64,000 nt of DNA, taken from the NCBI GenBank assembly GCA_017465405.1, contig JAFTWG010000021.1, positions 1-64,000 of the forward strand, given 5' to 3'. The stretch is from Alphaproteobacteria bacterium. GTDB lineage: Bacteria; Pseudomonadota; Alphaproteobacteria; RF32; CAG-239. The position numbers were made by a program, and so were the translations under genes. Positions 24,692-34,152 of the stretch are shown here, one piece after another; positions within the stretch are counted from its first letter, which is position 1, and each line of letters opens with the position of its first letter. A model generated the notes under the pieces. It was not told the origin of the DNA, ran no database searches, and worked only from the letters and a program-made list of their open reading frames with translations.

Positions 24692-27600
24692 ATGAAATAT
24701 CGTCTTGGTCTTGACTTGGGTGTTGGTTCTATCGGTAGCGCAATAATTGAGTTAGATGAAAATAATAATGCTAAAAATATTATAGATGCCGGAGTTAGAA
24801 TATTTGAGGTATCCGAAGGAGCTGCAGACAGAAGAAGCAAAAGAACCGCTAGAAAAAATTTAGTAAGAACCAAAAAAAGATTACAACTATTGGCAAAAAA
24901 ACTTTTTGAAAACCGACTTTGGGTAAATGAAACACCTGAAGGAACAGATAAATTATGCTCAAAATCTCCATATAAAATTCGTTATGATGCCATTAATGAT
25001 AAATTGGATAACCCGAATTATATAGGTCGTGCAATCTTGCATATTGCCAAACACCGCGGAGCAGGATTTGTATCAGCAGCAGAAGAAATAGAAGACGATA
25101 ATAAAGATGACGAAGATAATAACAAAAAAATGAAAAAGAAATCTTCTTATGATATGATGAAAGATTACCTCGACAAGACGAATTCCGATACTATAGGTGA
25201 ATTCTTTTACAAAAGACTACAAGAAAGTTACGAAAAAAATGAAAAAGGTGAAAAAATATATCCAGAAAAAAGAGTTATCCGCCAAAAAACAAATAAAGAC
25301 AATAAATGTGCTGTTGATTATGCAATCCCTCGTTATTTAGTTAAAGATGAATTTAATAAAATTTGGGATAAACAGGCTCAATATTTTCCGCAAATGCAAA
25401 AAGAAGGATTAAAAAAAGAAATCTATGATATTTTATTCTACGAAAAAGCACCCGCTCCTTATGCTATCGGAAAATGTATATATTTTCGTGATGAAGACAG
25501 ATTGTTAAAAGCTCATCCTCTTTCAGAAATGCGTCGCATTTACGAAGAAGTTAATAATATACGCATTTTGACCTTGACCGGAAAAGAGCGTTTGACCAAA
25601 GACCAGAGGGATAGAATTATCAATGATGTGCTATTAAAAGGTGAAAGTGCTGGCAAAAATAAAATAAGAGAAGTTTTAGGGTTAAGCAGGCAGAGAGGCA
25701 TATCTCTTGCCGATAACAGAATTATTAAAGGTTATTTATATAAACAAAAAGAATTTGCTAATATTAGTTATATTCAAAATCTTTCAAAAGAAGAATTGAT
25801 TAAATTTGTTGAGTTTTTAGCTGAACCGAAGGAAAAACCTAATGATAAAAACAGCAGGTTACTCAATGAAGATAAACTTATAGCTAAATTAAAAACTATG
25901 TTTAACATTACGGACGAAAAGGTCATCGGCGATATTTTGACAAAGCTACCAAAGGGACGAGCTATGCTTGGTATTACTGCAACGAAAACGATTTTGGATG
26001 AATTGAAAAAAGATGTAGTATCACAACGCGAAGTGACTGACAAACTTAAAAAGAAGGATGCTCATTTTGAAGCAGCGGAAGAAATTGCCCGTTCAATGCA
26101 AGGAAAATACGATAACCTTCCATATTATGGAGTTATTTTGCCTACAGATACTCAGCCTTTGCCTCCAATTATTGCTGAGTATAAGAAAAAATTGGCAGAA
26201 ACCTTAAACGGCAAAGAAAAAGAAAGTCTACTAAATGAAATAAATTACGGTAAAGTTGCCAATCCCGCAGTACACATGATACTTAATCAGTTAAGATTGG
26301 TCGTTAATGACATTATACGTATTTATGGTAAACCATATGATATTAATATTGAACTCGGACGCGATGTCGGACTGTCAACGAAGAAAAAGCAAGAATTGGA
26401 GAAAAAACAAAAAACAAACAAATCGAAAAATGATGAAGCAGTAAAACATTTGAGAGAAAATAATCTTCCTATTAATCGCGATAATATTATTAAATACAAA
26501 TTATGGCAAGAACAGAATCATACCGATGCCTATAATCCTACCATAACAATACCAAGAAACTTCAGCGGATTTGAAATTGAGCATATTATTCCTCGAAAAA
26601 AAGGTGGAACGGACACTTTTAATAATCTTTGTTTGGTTAATAGTCGTGATAATAATAAAAAAGGCAATATGTTTGCATATGATTATTTTGTTTCCACTAA
26701 AAATAAGGAAGAAATACGTAAAATTTTGGAAAATGCACGTAATCTTCCAAAAGAAAAAAAATGGCGTTTTGAACCTGATGCCCGAGAACATTTTGAAGAT
26801 TTTGGTGATGACGAAGAAACTACACGTTATCTGACTGACACACGTTATGTATCCAAATTAGCGGCTCGCTATTTGAGGGGTATTGTTAATACTGAAAATG
26901 ATGAAAATACTATTCATAACCGCATTTTGCCAATTAAAGGTGAGCAAACTGCAGAACTCCGTAAACGTTGGAACTTGCTCGGTTTGGAATATGATTTAAT
27001 GGGGTTAAATCATATTGTTCCACGTTATATCCCATGCTCTCCATATTGGCAAGAAATGAACACTGGGGAAATCAAGGAAGGAATAAACCAACCGGATATA
27101 GATGGAAATTGGAAGTTTTTCGATAAAACTAAAAACAAAGAGTGGATGGCTAAACCACGTATAGACCACCGCCACCATGCAATGGACGCTATAACTATTG
27201 CTTGTGTTAATCGTTCTTTGATACAAAAACTCGCTAACGAAGAAAAGATTAATCACGTAGAAACACCTCTACCATTATCAACAATAAAATCTGTTGGAGA
27301 ATTTAGAAGAATTGTTGTAGAAAAATTGCAAAAAATTAATGTTTCACACAAACCTAACCATAGCAAAGCAGGACAATTTCATGAAGAAACAGGAAAAACA
27401 GTATTAGGAATTAATCCAGAAGACAAAAAATCAATTATCACTGTGTATTCTCGCAAAATATCACAAACAATTAAATCTATAAAAGATTTAGAAAAACTAA
27501 AGATTCCTAATTCAATAAAAAATGAATGGCATAAAGATATTGAAACAGATAAAATAAAACAAGAAAAACTATTTAATGATTTTGGTTTATATATAAATAC

Positions 27601-28237
27601 AGCAGAACAGATTCTTATTGCAGAAAATGAGAAAGCTGTTTCTGAAGGAAAAAAAGAAATTAAAATCACAGAAGGAAGAATAATCTCCAAAGCATTTAAA
27701 ATCATTCAAGAAAAAAAATTATGGAAAGGCGACAAATTCAGAGAATACGAAAACAGCTCATCACTAATTAATATAGAAAGGCATGGTGTTGCTTATAAAT
27801 CAGGAAATAATCACTGTATAGATTTTTATATAAAAGATAAAAAAGTAAACTGGGAGGTTATGAAAAGATTTGATATAAACCAAAAAGATTTTATCCCAAA
27901 TTGGAAAAAAGAGGGTGGAAAAATTATTTGGTCAATTCAACAAGGGGATATTCTAGAACTTAACACCCCTGAAGAATGGAAAAAATATACCGACAAAGAA
28001 CGTTGCTTTGCAAAAGTAAAAAAATTTAGTGATGGTGAACTTTGTATCGATTTTATTAGTGATGCTAGAATGACATCCCCTCAAAATAAAGAAATTAAAT
28101 ATATGTTTGTTAATTCCTTAAGAAAGGGGCTATCCTTTTATACCAAACATAAAGCTCGTAAAGTTGAACTAACAGCTTTCGGTAAAATTAAGAAAAAACA
28201 CAAGGTTCTTTGGGATGGCAAGAAGACAGCGGCTTGA
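24692..28237 (+). CDS. cas9: CRISPR-associated endonuclease Cas9 (type II-C)
   Basis: A 1181-aa RNA-guided nuclease. All catalytic parts are present: RuvC-I GLDLGVGSIG (Asp 8), the Arg-rich bridge helix RRSKRTARKNLVRTKKRLQ, RuvC-II INIELGRD (Glu 554), HNH EIEHIIP (His 631, with Glu where many Cas9 have Asp) followed by NSRDNNKKGN, and RuvC-III HRHHAMDA (His 829, Asp 832). The ATG at 24692 has GGAGG seven bases upstream; an upstream in-frame ATG at 24656 lacks one. Its size and tracrRNA suggest II-C. The 3' end overlaps cas2 by 23 bases, and cas1 is missing from its usual place between them. Confidence 0.97.
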   Translation: MKYRLGLDLGVGSIGSAIIELDENNNAKNIIDAGVRIFEVSEGAADRRSKRTARKNLVRTKKRLQLLAKKLFENRLWVNETPEGTDKLCSKSPYKIRYDAINDKLDNPNYIGRAILHIAKHRGAGFVSAAEEIEDDNKDDEDNNKKMKKKSSYDMMKDYLDKTNSDTIGEFFYKRLQESYEKNEKGEKIYPEKRVIRQKTNKDNKCAVDYAIPRYLVKDEFNKIWDKQAQYFPQMQKEGLKKEIYDILFYEKAPAPYAIGKCIYFRDEDRLLKAHPLSEMRRIYEEVNNIRILTLTGKERLTKDQRDRIINDVLLKGESAGKNKIREVLGLSRQRGISLADNRIIKGYLYKQKEFANISYIQNLSKEELIKFVEFLAEPKEKPNDKNSRLLNEDKLIAKLKTMFNITDEKVIGDILTKLPKGRAMLGITATKTILDELKKDVVSQREVTDKLKKKDAHFEAAEEIARSMQGKYDNLPYYGVILPTDTQPLPPIIAEYKKKLAETLNGKEKESLLNEINYGKVANPAVHMILNQLRLVVNDIIRIYGKPYDINIELGRDVGLSTKKKQELEKKQKTNKSKNDEAVKHLRENNLPINRDNIIKYKLWQEQNHTDAYNPTITIPRNFSGFEIEHIIPRKKGGTDTFNNLCLVNSRDNNKKGNMFAYDYFVSTKNKEEIRKILENARNLPKEKKWRFEPDAREHFEDFGDDEETTRYLTDTRYVSKLAARYLRGIVNTENDENTIHNRILPIKGEQTAELRKRWNLLGLEYDLMGLNHIVPRYIPCSPYWQEMNTGEIKEGINQPDIDGNWKFFDKTKNKEWMAKPRIDHRHHAMDAITIACVNRSLIQKLANEEKINHVETPLPLSTIKSVGEFRRIVVEKLQKINVSHKPNHSKAGQFHEETGKTVLGINPEDKKSIITVYSRKISQTIKSIKDLEKLKIPNSIKNEWHKDIETDKIKQEKLFNDFGLYINTAEQILIAENEKAVSEGKKEIKITEGRIISKAFKIIQEKKLWKGDKFREYENSSSLINIERHGVAYKSGNNHCIDFYIKDKKVNWEVMKRFDINQKDFIPNWKKEGGKIIWSIQQGDILELNTPEEWKKYTDKERCFAKVKKFSDGELCIDFISDARMTSPQNKEIKYMFVNSLRKGLSFYTKHKARKVELTAFGKIKKKHKVLWDGKKTAA

Positions 28238-28577
28238 AACATTAACCGGATGGTCGATGATGTGGATAATATGTATGTTTGATATTCCTGTCCGCACCAG
28301 AACTGAAATGCGAAAAGCAACCCGTTTTAGAAATCTTCTGCTTGATAAAGGCTTTGTTATGAAACAATTTTCGGTTTATATAAAACCGGTAAAAAGCCTT
28401 ACAGCAGGTCAAACTGTAACAAAATCTTTATCAAAATATATTCCTGACAATTCTTCAGTTTCATTTTTATACATAACTGACAAACAATATACTATGACTG
28501 AAAACTATTTAGGAAAAAATTTTGAAGAGAACGAAGAATCGATTCGCGAAAAAAATGGTCAATTAATTTTATTTTAG
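28215..28577 (+). CDS. cas2: CRISPR-associated protein Cas2
   Basis: A 120-aa protein with the Cas2 fold pattern: MMWIICMFDIPVRT with the metal-site Asp 23, RFRNLLLDKGFVMKQFSVYIK, VSFLYITDKQYTM and the C-terminal QLILF common in type II Cas2. With Cas1 it integrates new spacers. The start may be the ATG at 28215, inside cas9, or an internal ATG near residue 15-16. A very long palindrome follows the stop. Confidence 0.93.
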   Translation: MARRQRLETLTGWSMMWIICMFDIPVRTRTEMRKATRFRNLLLDKGFVMKQFSVYIKPVKSLTAGQTVTKSLSKYIPDNSSVSFLYITDKQYTMTENYLGKNFEENEESIREKNGQLILF

Positions 28578-28593
28578 CTCGTTTTTTTCATAT

Positions 28594-28653
28594 TTATAAA
28601 ATAACAAAAACCCTTGAAAGCCATTATTTTCAAGGGTTTTTGTTATTTTATAA
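28594..28653. terminator. 60-base perfect palindrome between cas2 and the array
   Basis: Arms of 26 bases (28594-28619 and 28628-28653) are perfectly complementary around an 8-base loop. The core is AACCCTTGAAA/TTTCAAGGGTT with A and T runs on both strands. It can terminate cas2 from the left and crRNA transcripts from the right. Its right arm includes the first two bases of repeat 1. Confidence 0.8.
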
Positions 28654-29017
28654 TGTATCAGAGATTAATTAGACGGTCAACTATAACTAAATCCAATGAC
28701 ATATCAATAGAGTCTGAAATGTATCAGAGATTAATTAGACGGTCAACTATAACTTGATGTGAGTTTTTCATAGCTTCTCTTTGAATGTATCAGAGATTAA
28801 TTAGACGGTCAACTATAACCCGGAACGACTACAAGTATAACCCGATAATAATGTATCAGAGATTAATTAGACGGTCAACTATAACGCTCCTCCATCCAAT
28901 GCTCGAGCATTTCGCAATGTATCAGAGATTAATTAGACGGTCAACTATAACATATCCGAAGCCAATTAATGCGACGTTCGAAATGTATCAGAGATTAATT
29001 AGACGGTCAGCTATAAC
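28652..29017 (-). CRISPR. Type II-C CRISPR array, six 36-bp repeats and five 30-bp spacers
   Basis: Repeats start at 28652, 28718, 28784, 28850, 28916 and 28982; all five spacers are exactly 30 bases. The crRNA strand is reverse: in that orientation the repeat begins GTTATAG and ends ATACATT, as in other type II repeats, and matches the tracrRNA. Each repeat contains TTGACC, 17 bases, TACATT with TG before the -10, a promoter-like element. Repeat 6 differs by one base (29010), in the -35 element. Repeat 6 overlaps the cas1 3' end by 11 bases. Confidence 0.98.
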
Positions 29018-29918
29018 GAATAGGATATTTTAATTCCACCCTTTTATTTTCAAAACTTTTTACTAATGTTCCAACAAAATCATATATTGCATCAGATAAA
29101 GACTGTGTTCCTTTTTCCGTTTCAACCGGATAACTGATAATTTGTGTTAATCTTCTTTTTATATCTGGAGTTAAATCAATTTTATCTGTATTCACTAATC
29201 TATTTATTTCTTCAAAAACAAATTTATCTGCAACAGCTCTAAATGGCTCTATTAAATCATCAACTAAAGGCATTGTATTAGTTCTTGTACAATGTTTTAA
29301 TCCTAAATATGGTAATAATCCATTACCTATTACAGCTCGAGCAACGATAGCTCTTAAAACTGTATACGAATAATTTAATAATATATTTATATCTGTTTCA
29401 TATCTATCTCTAATAAAATTCTTTCCAAACAATGCTTTAAAATAAATTTTTGCAGCTTGACCTTCATTATTTGATGTATCTCCGCTTAATGTTTCCCTTG
29501 CCAATCTATTTAATTTATTTATTGACGGATTATCTCCAAAAAATTTTTCCAAAACCAATGCTTGATTCCATATTTTATTTTGCACTAAACTTTTCCATAA
29601 ATTCTTTTTTAACGGCAACGAACAATCTACTTGATATTTTATTCTTTCCGAAACCAGCCAATGTCCCTCTGTTGATACTGTTATAGCTGATGGAACATAA
29701 TTTTTTCCGCAAAAAATTATATTTGCTCCTCTTTGACAGAGTTCATAAATAATATTTTTTGAAATAAGCACATTATTTGCTGATAACACCAATGACAAAA
29801 TATTATCTAACGGCACTTCTTTTTTTATATTTTTTTCAACATTTTCAACTACTAAAAAACCCCTAAATAAGGATAGCTTAAAACCATCGTTGCCAACTTC
29901 AATTATTTGTTTATCCAT
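29007..29918 (-). CDS. cas1: CRISPR-associated endonuclease Cas1
   Basis: A 303-aa type II Cas1 with active-site residues Glu 152 (NEGQAAKIYF), His 209 (GLKHCTR) and Asp 220/221 with Glu 224 (VDDLIEPFR). It is the integrase that inserts spacers together with Cas2. GGGAG lies upstream of the ATG. Unusually it is on the opposite strand from cas9-cas2, beyond the array, and reads into the array. Its final Tyr and Ser codons and TGA stop lie in repeat 6. Confidence 0.95.
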   Translation of the reverse strand: MDKQIIEVGNDGFKLSLFRGFLVVENVEKNIKKEVPLDNILSLVLSANNVLISKNIIYELCQRGANIIFCGKNYVPSAITVSTEGHWLVSERIKYQVDCSLPLKKNLWKSLVQNKIWNQALVLEKFFGDNPSINKLNRLARETLSGDTSNNEGQAAKIYFKALFGKNFIRDRYETDINILLNYSYTVLRAIVARAVIGNGLLPYLGLKHCTRTNTMPLVDDLIEPFRAVADKFVFEEINRLVNTDKIDLTPDIKRRLTQIISYPVETEKGTQSLSDAIYDFVGTLVKSFENKRVELKYPIRYS

Positions 29919-29932
29919 ATTTATACTCCCAC

Positions 29933-29956
29933 AAAAAAACAGGCCGGAGCCTGTTA
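29933..29956 (-). terminator. Terminator of the YbhN-like gene
   Basis: AACAGGC/GCCTGTT with a 4-base loop; seven T on the reverse strand. Confidence 0.8.
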
Positions 29957-30925
29957 TTTTTTTACGATTTCTTTTAACATTCTACGGCGACGCACACCCA
30001 AATATGTTTCATAGCCTATCAATGCTATTGCCGAAACAATCAATGGTAACAGATAATATATAATTCGATATGCAATCAATGCGCCAAACAGCATTAAGCG
30101 GTCATTATCACCGGGAATTATGAACATAAACAAGCCCTCAAAAACTCCTAATCCTCCGGGGACTTGACTAAAAACTCCCAATACTTGAGCAATAATAAAT
30201 ACCCCCATAAAGGTCATAAACTCAATATGCACAAAAGGAATTAGCACAAAATACAGCACCAACGAAGCCATCACAATATCAACAGCACCTAGCAACATTT
30301 GCGCCAAGGCCATCGGGAAAGAAGGCATATCTAACAATACTCCTTTCACATCTATCGGCTTTTTATAAAAAAGGCTTAATCCGAAATATCCCAACAAACC
30401 TACAAATGATAACAATGTCACAATTTGTGTGGTCAATTTAGAAACTGTACCGGCCCCAATTGCTTGTGACGGGGTCAAAACATAACCGACAATAATCAAA
30501 AAGAAGCAAGCGACCAAATATGTAAATCCCGAAAAAGTAACCATACGCACAATTTCTGTCGCTCTAAAACGCCAACGAGTATATAAACGATATCTTATAG
30601 TTCCACCCGAAACAATCGCATGTCCGGCATTGTTGCTTACCGAAAAGCCTATAAATCCGGCAAATACCCATTTCCAAATTGCAACACGTCGTTTTATGTA
30701 ACGAAGAGCTAAATAATCGTATGACGATAAAGCAATATATCCGCCAAACGATGCCAATCCTGCCATAAATAAATTTTTATGCGGAATATCCAGCAAGGCA
30801 TTTTTTATGTCTTCTAAACTATATTTTGAAAGCTGATGATAAAGCATATATGCAGCCAGAGCAAAGAAAAACAATCCTGCCCACGAAACTGCTTTTTTTA
30901 ATACTCTTTTAGTTTGAAATGCCAT
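29954..30925 (-). CDS. YbhN/UPF0104-like membrane protein (LPG synthase flippase-like domain)
   Basis: A 323-aa inner-membrane protein with about eight segments. Its pattern matches the membrane domain of the lysylphosphatidylglycerol synthase family (UPF0104): SVSNNAGHAIVSGGTIRYRLY near residue 95, VTFSGFTYLVACF and SQVPGGLGVFEGLFMF near 255. No C-terminal aminoacyl-transferase domain is present, so lipid or undecaprenyl transport is possible. GGAG precedes the ATG. Confidence 0.85.
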   Translation of the reverse strand: MAFQTKRVLKKAVSWAGLFFFALAAYMLYHQLSKYSLEDIKNALLDIPHKNLFMAGLASFGGYIALSSYDYLALRYIKRRVAIWKWVFAGFIGFSVSNNAGHAIVSGGTIRYRLYTRWRFRATEIVRMVTFSGFTYLVACFFLIIVGYVLTPSQAIGAGTVSKLTTQIVTLLSFVGLLGYFGLSLFYKKPIDVKGVLLDMPSFPMALAQMLLGAVDIVMASLVLYFVLIPFVHIEFMTFMGVFIIAQVLGVFSQVPGGLGVFEGLFMFIIPGDNDRLMLFGALIAYRIIYYLLPLIVSAIALIGYETYLGVRRRRMLKEIVKK

Positions 30926-30983
30926 TCATAAACTCCGTTAATTTTTTACATATATAATCACTAATTACTAAAAGATTATAAAC

Positions 30984-31811
30984 TTAATAAAAAAAATCTA
31001 ATAAAATTCCGCTCACAACCGCTGAAACATATAAAATCGTTACAATTTTCAGATTTTCGTTTCGATTATGATTGATACGAAATAAGACCAAAAGCCCTAC
31101 TCCTGCTCCTGAAAGCGTTCCCGCCATCATAGAACCGAAACTCATTGCTCCGTCAACATATAATTGTGTAATTGCCACCGAAGCCGAACAGTTAGGCACC
31201 AAACCGACAAAAGCCGATGTAATCGGACCTAAAATCGGTCGATTAAAAATAATATCATTCAAAAAACTTTCGCCTAATACAGTCAACAATCCATTAAGCA
31301 TCAATGTCACTAACAACACAAAAAGCGTTACTTTCAAAGAGTGAACAAATGCAGGTTTTACAATTCCGGTACCATCACAATGACAGTCTTCTTGTTCACA
31401 CAGAGTTTCAACATCAACCGACAAAGATGGTCTGCGAAAAAGAACATCGCATAACAATCCGAAAAATATCCCCAAAAACAGCTTAAGTGCTAATATTTTT
31501 ACAATCAACAGCGGCTCAACCGTATTAGAAATTAAAATCGGCAACATTTCATCTGAGGTTGTTAAAAATACTGCAATTAATGTTCCTAAAGAAATTGCTT
31601 TTACGGCATAAAAATTTGATGCAGCTGCAGCAAATCCGCATTGAGGTAACAATCCGGCAAATGCTCCGGCGATTGTTCCTAATTTTCCTGCTTTTCCTAC
31701 TAAATTAAGCGATTTTTCCGACGATTTTCTTTCTATCCATTCCAACATCAAATATGTCAGAAATAAAAAAGGAAATACCTTTAATGCACTAAAAAAACTA
31801 TGTATTATCAT
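30984..31811 (-). CDS. ArsP_2-type putative heavy-metal/manganese exporter
   Basis: A 275-aa membrane protein with about eight to ten segments in two similar halves: LLPQCGFAAAASNFY with FLTTSDEMLPILIS in the first, and VGLVPNCSASVAITQLY with GTLSGAGVGLLVL in the second. A Cys/His loop (CEQEDCHCDG) lies in between and could bind metal. This matches the putative 10-TM heavy-metal exporter family. It follows the serine dehydratase gene by six bases. Confidence 0.78.
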   Translation of the reverse strand: MIIHSFFSALKVFPFLFLTYLMLEWIERKSSEKSLNLVGKAGKLGTIAGAFAGLLPQCGFAAAASNFYAVKAISLGTLIAVFLTTSDEMLPILISNTVEPLLIVKILALKLFLGIFFGLLCDVLFRRPSLSVDVETLCEQEDCHCDGTGIVKPAFVHSLKVTLFVLLVTLMLNGLLTVLGESFLNDIIFNRPILGPITSAFVGLVPNCSASVAITQLYVDGAMSFGSMMAGTLSGAGVGLLVLFRINHNRNENLKIVTILYVSAVVSGILLDFFY

Positions 31812-31817
31812 TTTCGA

Positions 31818-33200
31818 TTAACAGTTAATATTTGTCGCAAGTCCGGCTAAAGATGTTTCTTTATATTTTGAATTCAAACTCAGACCTGTCTCATACATCG
31901 TTTTAATTATATTATCAAGATTTACGATATGCGGACCATTGGGATTACGCATAGCTAAACGAGCCGCATTAACTGCCTTAACCGCTCCCATTGCATTACG
32001 CTCAATACATGGTACCTGAACAAGTCCTTTAATCGGGTCGCAAGTTAGCCCTAAATTATGTTCCATTGCAATTTCTGCCGCATTTTCAATTTGACGCAAG
32101 TTGCCACCCAAAACCGCCGCTAATCCGCCGGCAGCCATAGAGCAAGCCACACCTATTTCACCCTGACAGCCAACTTCTGCACCGGAAATGGAAGCATTTG
32201 TTCTATACAAACTGCAAATAGCTGATGCGGTTGTTAAAAATACTATATTAGCTTTTTCTAAACTAAAAGGTGATTTTTGAATTGCAAAACGTTGATAATA
32301 ACGCATTACTGCCGGAAGCACGCCTGCCGACCCCATTGTCGGAGCTGTAACGATTTTTCCGCCGCAAGCATTTTCTTCTGCAACTGCAAATGCCCATAAA
32401 TTAATCCAATCAATAATCATCAAGGCATCAACATTGTTTTCGGCAAATTTTTTAGTTAAATCATTATAAATTCCGGCAGATCTTCTCTTTAGCTTTAATC
32501 CTCCTGGTAAAATTCCCTCAATTTTAACACCTCTGTCAACCGTTGCCTGCATAATATCGGCAATACGCAAAATCTCTTTTCTCACCCTAGCAGGAGACTG
32601 TAATTTTTGCTCATTTTTCAGTACCAACTCCGATATTGTTAATTGGTCTTTGTGGCACATTTCCAAAAGCTCTTTACAGGAATTAAATTGGTACGGAACT
32701 TTATATGGCTTACGTTCAATTCGTTGTGCCATTTCATCTTGACGGGCAATAGTACCACCGCCTACCGAAAAATATGTTTCTTCTAAAATAACATTATCAT
32801 TACCATCATAAGCAACAATTTTCATACCGTTTGAATGTTCGGGAAGAAAAATCTTTTTCTCCAAAACTATGTCTTTATCAAAATTGAAATTGATAACTGA
32901 TTTTCCGCCTAAATTAAGTTTTTTGCTTTCTTTAACTTGTCCGATATAGTCAATATCCAAATCTATATTTTGAGCCTCTAAACCCATTAAGCCATAGACA
33001 ACCGCATTTAATGTTCCGTGCCCTAATCCGGTTAAAGCTAAAGAACCATACAACGTAGTTTTGACAGTTTTGACATTATTCAAATCTGTTTTTTCCGCCA
33101 AATTATCTACATATCTCTTTGCTGCCCGCATCGGACCAACAGTATGAGAGCTTGACGGACCGATTCCCACCGAAAAAATTTCAAACAAACTATAATACAT
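31818..33200 (-). CDS. sdaA: L-serine ammonia-lyase (single-chain, iron-sulfur type)
   Basis: A 460-aa enzyme converting serine to pyruvate and ammonia. The N-terminal beta domain has [19 protein letters not shown]; the alpha domain carries [44 protein letters not shown] and [25 protein letters not shown], whose Cys residues hold the 4Fe-4S cluster. The C-terminus ends with NINC, the cysteine tail known from this family. A GAGGTGA ribosome site precedes the ATG. Confidence 0.95.
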   Translation of the reverse strand: MYYSLFEIFSVGIGPSSSHTVGPMRAAKRYVDNLAEKTDLNNVKTVKTTLYGSLALTGLGHGTLNAVVYGLMGLEAQNIDLDIDYIGQVKESKKLNLGGKSVINFNFDKDIVLEKKIFLPEHSNGMKIVAYDGNDNVILEETYFSVGGGTIARQDEMAQRIERKPYKVPYQFNSCKELLEMCHKDQLTISELVLKNEQKLQSPARVRKEILRIADIMQATVDRGVKIEGILPGGLKLKRRSAGIYNDLTKKFAENNVDALMIIDWINLWAFAVAEENACGGKIVTAPTMGSAGVLPAVMRYYQRFAIQKSPFSLEKANIVFLTTASAICSLYRTNASISGAEVGCQGEIGVACSMAAGGLAAVLGGNLRQIENAAEIAMEHNLGLTCDPIKGLVQVPCIERNAMGAVKAVNAARLAMRNPNGPHIVNLDNIIKTMYETGLSLNSKYKETSLAGLATNINC

Positions 33201-33269
33201 ACTTCACCTCATGAGGCGATATTAGTCTTTCTTTTTTATTTTGCAAGCTCCAACATCTCTCTTTTAAAC

Positions 33270-33296
33270 AAAAAAATAAGTGCCCCGAAGGACACC
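33270..33296 (-). terminator. Intrinsic terminator of the GC-rich orphan
   Basis: On the reverse strand GTGTCC-TTCG-GGGCAC (UUCG tetraloop, one G-U pair) followed by a T run. Confidence 0.75.
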
Positions 33297-33318
33297 TATC
33301 TTTTCATTTCGCGATGAA

Positions 33319-34152
33319 TTAGCAAACAACGTCAACCAACACGCGAGGCGGCTGGAAAGTTGTCATCGACACCTTCTTAGGCTCTCCGGAGTATCCGGGG
33401 AAGAACACAGTACCACAACCGCGGAAGTAGCCCAACACCTTGTACGAAGCAAGCTTACCGTCCCAACCCCAGAATACCTGGTAGTTGCAACCGTAAACAT
33501 CATCCTCCTTGGTGATGTTGATCATAGGAGTTGTAAGAAACTCCAAACCACCCCACAACAGGCCATAAGTGTTCATGTCGCTGTAAACCCATTGGCTAAC
33601 TGCGTCAGCCTTAGGCTTGTACACGTCGAAGTCGAACTGACTCTCCACGAACTCATACTTCTCCTCAAGTGCTTCTGCGGAAATACCGTAGAACTCACCC
33701 TTAAGGATATTCTGAGCAGCGAAGAAACCTTCCTCCAACTTCACCTCGTGCTCCACGAAACCATCGATAACAGATTGCAACTTCTCGCCCGGCTTCACGT
33801 TTTTCCAAACGCGAATGTTCTCCTGCTTTACAGCAGTGAAAACACCGTGCTTCTTCGCCATCTTGAGACCGTGCTCCTTATAAGACACGAAGTGGTAGTC
33901 CACTCCAATCTCATTGTAAAGCACCTCGGGCATAGCCACGAACTCACCATCGAGACGGCAAATTGCCTCGGTCTTCTTGTCCTCCTTAGAAGCGATAACC
34001 TCCTGGGGGAAGTCCTCGCCCTTGAGAAGAGCCTGATAATGAGCCTTGCTCACTACCGAAATGAAGTTACCCTTGCAAGAAGATACCTCCTCTGCAGAAA
34101 TACGGTTAAACACGTTGTTTACTGAATCGCGAAAAATTTTGTTCATTTCCAT
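33319..34152 (-). CDS. GC-rich orphan protein (277 aa), probable transfer
   Basis: I do not recognise this protein. It has no signal peptide. The N-terminal half is helical and charged, and the C-terminal half is rich in aromatic and Gly residues (NYQVFWGWDGKLASYKVLGYFRG) and ends LVDVVC. Two sampled 60-base stretches have 30 and 32 G/C, against 21 in a sampled cas9 stretch, and the codons prefer C at third positions. The start lacks a Shine-Dalgarno sequence (AATTTCTTACAAATT before ATG). A perfect consensus promoter lies about 210 bases upstream. The forward ORF over it is a shadow. Confidence 0.75.
   Translation of the reverse strand: MEMNKIFRDSVNNVFNRISAEEVSSCKGNFISVVSKAHYQALLKGEDFPQEVIASKEDKKTEAICRLDGEFVAMPEVLYNEIGVDYHFVSYKEHGLKMAKKHGVFTAVKQENIRVWKNVKPGEKLQSVIDGFVEHEVKLEEGFFAAQNILKGEFYGISAEALEEKYEFVESQFDFDVYKPKADAVSQWVYSDMNTYGLLWGGLEFLTTPMINITKEDDVYGCNYQVFWGWDGKLASYKVLGYFRGCGTVFFPGYSGEPKKVSMTTFQPPRVLVDVVC

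Noticed and set aside
28785..29033. Forward ORF of 82 aa with repeated YQRLIRRSTIT
   Set aside because: It is a translation of the CRISPR repeats and spacers, not a repeat protein.
33280..34125. Forward ORF of 281 aa
   Set aside because: It is opposite the 277-aa reverse gene; its leucine/histidine/valine-rich composition is that of a shadow frame in a GC-rich gene, and it has no good ribosome site.
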